A stretch of DNA of 64,000 nucleotides from Zhengitettix transpicula (Eukaryota; Arthropoda; Insecta; Orthoptera; Tetrigidae): the NCBI GenBank assembly GCA_037074705.1, contig CM073591.1, positions 182,925,432 through 182,989,431 of the forward strand, written 5' to 3'. A program made the translations under genes and the position numbers. Position 1 is the stretch's first letter. Each line of letters starts with the position of its first letter. This document shows positions 60,248 through 64,000 of this stretch, one piece after another. The notes below the pieces were generated by a model that saw only the letters and a program-made list of their open reading frames with translations, made no database searches and was not told the DNA's origin.

Positions 60248-60560
60248 TTATTAGATAGAATAATTAATGGAAATAGCCGAATACAGACAAAATGAGGTGA
60301 TGATATAAATACCACACAACATTTCTGGGATCCTTGTTCCTTTCGTACTGTGGTTGGAAGAAACACGAGAGCCAGGAGCAAGACAACTCAAAATAGTTCA
60401 GTTTATCCAACTGTAATTTTGTGGTTGTGTCGCTCCTGGTTCTGGTGTTTCTTCCAATCACCTGACAAAAGGAACTAGAATCCGTGGTATTTATAACATC
60501 ACTTCATTCTGTCTGTGTTTGACTATTTCATCTAATTTTTATATTTTATATAGACGTATT
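60248..60560. mobile_element. fold-back element, family A, full copy
   Basis: Arms mirror each other: AATACAGACAAAATGAGGTG and ATGATATAAATACCACACAA at the left against GGTATTTATAACATCACTTC and ATTCTGTCTGTGTTTGACTA at the right. The centre (GGAAGAAACACGAGAGCCAG against CTGGTTCTGGTGTTTCTTCC) closes on a loop of about 20 bases near 60394-60413. The right arm has lost a piece after CACCTGACAAAAGGAAC. No coding capacity. Confidence 0.85.
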
Positions 60561-61005
60561 ATATTCGTATTTTTCTTGCCGATGATAATAATTGGTTTGT
60601 TGCTATTCACGATATTATTTTTATCTATCCGCTACGCATATAAAAATTACGGAATGTTTATTTTACGGAATTTGTCGAATATTCATTATTTTCATCAGTG
60701 AATCATTTTGCGTAGTTGACTACAGTCGGAAAGAAAACCCGCTATTATGGAAGTATTTTCGTAGTGAATCTGTTTTCTAAGTGTATATATTGATACTCAA
60801 ATATTGAATTGGACACATGGTAAAAAGTACAAGGGTGGGAGAAACGTATTGTCAAATTTGTAAAAAAAAATATCAACATGATTGTATAATTGTGTATATG
60901 CGTCAGTCATTTGAAGGTAAAAAAAACACATAAAATTGATAAGTTGAAGTTCTCGTTGTGGTGTTTAATTTGAAGACATAATTTTGGTGATTAGTTGATA
61001 GGCAA
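60561..61005. other. AT-rich intron sequence
   Basis: Nothing recognised. Confidence 0.5.
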
Positions 61006-61007
61006 GC

Positions 61008-61140
61008 ACGTGAAGGTGTTGCTGCCACGGCCGGGCAGACGCGAGGCGCCAGGGAGACGGGCCTTTGTGCTGCCCGCATTCGCATCTCGTTTCACGCCAC
61101 CTCTGGCGCATCCGCGAACTAAGCTCCAGCTGGATCGTAT
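61008..61140. promoter_or_regulatory. short intronic GC-rich block
   Basis: Contains GGCCGGGCAGACGCGAGGC, CGCCACCTCTGGCGC and AGCTCCAGCTGGATC. Candidate regulatory element. Confidence 0.3.
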
Positions 61141-62085
61141 TCACAAATCAAGGTTGAAAAAACAATTATAACCTGGCACAAATTCTAATAGATGTCATGA
61201 AATCACTGGTTTTCATTTTCGCGCGGAATGTGAATGAAATAAAACGTAGAGCTCCCAGAAAACCTGGAATATGATTTACAAAGGGTGCGGTTCTGATGCA
61301 GTTAAATGATTATTACAACATATAAAGTCGGTGGCGCGTGTTCATTTATACTTCGCCGAAATTTTATTCATTGAAAGCGCATAAGAAAGAAAATTATTAA
61401 AAAAGATTGAAGACTTTCCCGGTGTAATTCTTCGTCTAGAAGATGACGACAGAGATGTTAGTCGTGGAAACGTCGCGTTTTAATATATTATACCCGTGTG
61501 AAAACCGAGAACATATTATCCAAGAATAGTATTTTTCGTGCGAAAAATTTTAACATTTCCTTAAATGATATTTTAATGTGATTGACGTTCCTGAATTGAG
61601 TATATTTTTTGGAGGAATTTACGTCAGAAAAAATTTATGTTCAGTTTTCAAAATTTGGAGCTTTGTTTGAGGGTAAAATTATTGAAACGTGGAAAATTCA
61701 AGCTGCGCTGATTGAGATTTACCCTTCCCGCCATTTCCTAAAAAGCTTGAAACCTGTTAATGCTGTCATAATTTCTCTAGAGTAGAAAAGAAATACATAG
61801 CATAAAGTGCTCATGAATCTTCAAGAGGTTTTGCACTTCAAAATATCACTCTACTTCACTTACCTTCGCTCTCGTATCATACAGTTTAAATTCTTTCTTA
61901 TTCTTTCCTTTCCAGTACCCCTTCTCAAAGATATCAAGTTTGGCTTAAACCCACCATTGACGACCAAAAAGTGAAATTTTCGAGATCGGGTCGAAATTTT
62001 GTTAAATTTCGGGGAAGAGCGTCGCTGATATATTGTTTTAATGGTGCTTTCGCATGATTTTACTGGAAGACGCTAAGAAATTTCA
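61141..62085. other. AT-rich intron sequence
   Basis: Nothing recognised. Confidence 0.5.
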
Positions 62086-62089
62086 TTAC

Positions 62090-62645
62090 GGGGAGCCAAG
62101 TAAGCAGATAATAATTCGCATCAGTGTAGTGGGGCACGGTATTCCTCCCCTCTCCAGGGCACCCATCGTATGATTCAGACATCCATCATGCTGCTATTAT
62201 GTCCGCAATGCCCAGAGGTCGTAGCTTCGCCTCCTGACAGCCCGACTTGTCTTCTTTGGGGCGAGGGAGCAAGCAAACAGAAGAGGGGGAGGGGGATGTA
62301 ATACATGCGCCCCGCCCCCAGCGTGTTGTCAAAACTCATCCTCTCCCCCTCTCCCCCTCCCCCGCCCCCGTTCCGGGGCATGGGGGGGCCCCCCAAGAAA
62401 AATTTGTGATCGTTTGCGGAGCGAGGGAAAGGTCTTGTGTGCTCTCGGGATTACGTGTTCGGCAGCTGCGACGAGACGAGATGAGACACATTCCACTCTA
62501 CCCTAGTACGGCATTTAGTTCACGTAAACCTGTGTACACGAGGCTTCACCTTCCTTTACACGTGGAACGTTTGTCTTACTTCCGTTTGCAAAACGGTCAT
62601 GGACGACGACAATACTTTTATCTCTCACAGTATCGACCGCAGTAA
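62090..62645. promoter_or_regulatory. intronic GC-rich block with G/C runs and Sp1-like sites
   Basis: Contains GAGGGGGAGGGGGATG, GCGCCCCGCCCCC (Sp/KLF-type GC box), CT-rich tracts at 62339-62370 and the palindromic run GGGGGGGCCCCCC at 62382-62394. Frames on both strands are by-products of the composition. Confidence 0.35.
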
Positions 62646-63171
62646 TGATGAGTTGTTCTCAACTATTAGTCAGAACTGTCTTCTTCAGTGCTCATTACAC
62701 TAATTTCGCAGCTCACGTACACTAATATTAGCCCCCTCTACGACAGATATGCTAAATTTAATCTGGTTTCTAAACTTTACGTTACTTCTTAGCCATTGTT
62801 TAGAGTTTTTAATTAGTGTAAACGAGAATACGGGAAGGAGATTTCATACTGCAAAATGTAACAGGTTTATGGAAATCTTTCTTCCAGTGTGACACGTTAT
62901 TCTCTTCTAAACCTCAATTTTTATCTACACATTTACACTTTTCTCCAAAACAAAACCTCACTCCAGAATTTTCTTTTCGTAAGCACAGCTCCTCAATTTG
63001 CAATATATGAGTGTAAATGACAAAAACACGATATTGGAGCTTGAAACGTGGAGGAATTTTAATATTTCGGTTCTGTATAAATGAATATTATTCTCTTTTC
63101 ATGTGATATTAATATTTTAAAGTAAGTCACGGCGAAATTCTCGTTGAGGGATTCCTTAACTATATAATATA
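62646..63171. other. AT-rich intron sequence
   Basis: Nothing recognised. Confidence 0.5.
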
Positions 63172-63251
63172 AATTTTATTCACACGTTGAGATGTGTTTC
63201 AACGTACTTGCCGATTGTAGGTCCACATGTGGTCCGCGTGTGAATAAAATT
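63172..63251. repeat. short inverted repeat (16-bp perfect stem)
   Basis: AAATTTTATTCACACG at the left and CGTGTGAATAAAATTT at the right are exact reverse complements, about 45 bases apart. Inside lies a second hairpin ACGTTGA-gatgtgtt-TCAACGT and the palindrome GGTCCACATGTGG. Looks like a miniature fold-back element. Confidence 0.7.
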
Positions 63252-63369
63252 TAGATTATCTACTTAAGTAATTTAATGGCAGTTTTTCATTCTTTATGTT
63301 GATATTGTTGAAACTGTCATATTAAACAAGAACTTGTAATTAACATTTTTTTGCAACTCTATTGCGCTG

Positions 63370-64000
63370 GAGATGGATGAACAAAACGTTATATCGCCCA
63401 CACGAATGGCTCTCTGACACGTCGCTTCTTTGAGAAGCCCGTTTTAATAACGCGGTAATTGATTAGGGCCATTTGAGTTCTAAGATTTCTTCGGTGCCGA
63501 TTGTCGTTACCCATTCGGTGACAGGTCGATAATTGGTCTTTCAGGTTTCTTAATCAAAACTAAACGATTTTAATTCGCTTATAGATTAAGTGGATCCAAG
63601 GTTACTTTCAATTAAGCACACCCGTCTACCTGGCGTAATCGACGCTCATTTATACGGCACGGGGGGAAAAAATAAAAACCGAAGAAGTCATTAGATCGGT
63701 ATTCATAGAAATGCATATTTGAGGATCCTGGGACGATCAATTACGACGGCAGGGAAACACGGCGGTCACGTGTGCCTCACACTCTACACGCCGTAATGTG
63801 GCGTTTCTACACAGAGAACATGGCCGCCTTGCCAGATGAATCATGCGCCGACAATACGTCATTGCGGGGCCGTAAACTGGTACAGACCACCTCGTAGAGA
63901 CCTATTCGCTCTAGCGACGGCTATTACGTAGACGGACATAAATCAACAGCAACAACGGCAGACTCGTCAATATTTTACTGCGGAAAATATTTACAGCAAA
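63370..64000. promoter_or_regulatory. large intronic GC-richer block running to the window end
   Basis: About 600 bases with GCGGTAATTGATTAGGGCC, GGTCGATAATTGGTC, CTAATCAATT-type homeodomain cores, CAATTACGACGGCAGG, GGTCACGTGTGCC and ATTACGTAGACGG. There are no long frames despite the balanced composition, which favours conserved non-coding DNA over a gene. It continues past the end of the window. Confidence 0.4.

Larger units (their letters stand above)
38554..64000 (+). other. intron 1 of optomotor-blind (5' part, open at the window end)
   Basis: The intron starts with GTATAATA directly after the conserved T-box boundary. I searched the + strand for the next T-box exon (expected to begin with Arg-Met-Phe-Pro or Gln-Met-Phe-Pro type residues after an AG) and did not find it, so the intron exceeds 25.4 kb. 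It contains AT-rich DNA, GC-rich blocks that may be enhancers, fold-back repeats and one unidentified antisense coding-like stretch, each listed separately. Confidence 0.85.

Overview
The window is eukaryotic and almost entirely non-coding. It is AT-rich, full of short ORFs without codon structure, simple repeats and decayed transposable elements, with GC-richer islands at intervals. The one securely recognised gene places it in an insect: the first coding exon of the T-box transcription factor optomotor-blind/bifid (Tbx2/3 class), 37976-38553 on the + strand. The MAYHPF start motif, the [13 protein letters not shown] segment, the insect-type AYTTAE...[28 protein letters not shown] linker and the beginning of the T-box all match. 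The very long first intron (more than 25 kb, still open at the window end) and the repeat content suggest an insect with a large genome; the species cannot be named from this.

Layout. 1-36400 is upstream intergenic DNA: AT-rich sequence broken by about a dozen GC-richer blocks of 200-700 bp that look like regulatory modules, plus repeat relics. 36400-37975 is the promoter-proximal region and 5' leader: GAGA and CT/GT-rich tracts, an Inr-like start, a good splice acceptor at 37812-37813 with a possible partner donor at 37189, and two short upstream ORFs joined by an ATGA overlap. 37976-38553 is coding exon 1, ending in a phase-2 donor inside the Lys-Ser-Gly-Arg motif of the T-box. 38554-64000 is intron 1, again with GC-rich blocks, among them a large one running to the window end. 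The blocks on both sides fit the dispersed enhancer landscape expected of omb, but their function is inferred from composition and position only.

The least ordinary content is repetitive. At least three unrelated fold-back (long inverted repeat) elements occur: a ~300-bp family with three near-complete copies and several halves (8.8, 9.6, 53.8, 54.4, 54.75, 60.3 kb), a ~240-bp element at 11.5 kb, and a nested ~570-bp palindrome at 56.3-56.85 kb. Each arm tends to carry a motif of the form CTGAAGA - small hairpin - GAAAC(GTTG), which resembles the catalytic core of hammerhead ribozymes known from Penelope-like retroelements. Similar isolated relics lie at 1.9, 43.3 and 58.8 kb. This recurrent fold-back plus hammerhead-like design is the best candidate here for an undescribed system. 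A diverged minisatellite of 28-30-bp units (17.17-18.05 kb) sits beside three larger related units, next to a repeat terminus that recurs inverted at 4.92 kb.

Two short stretches look coding but could not be identified: 51324-51584 on the - strand inside intron 1, and 14656-14898. No tRNA, rRNA, CRISPR or intact transposase/reverse transcriptase gene was seen.
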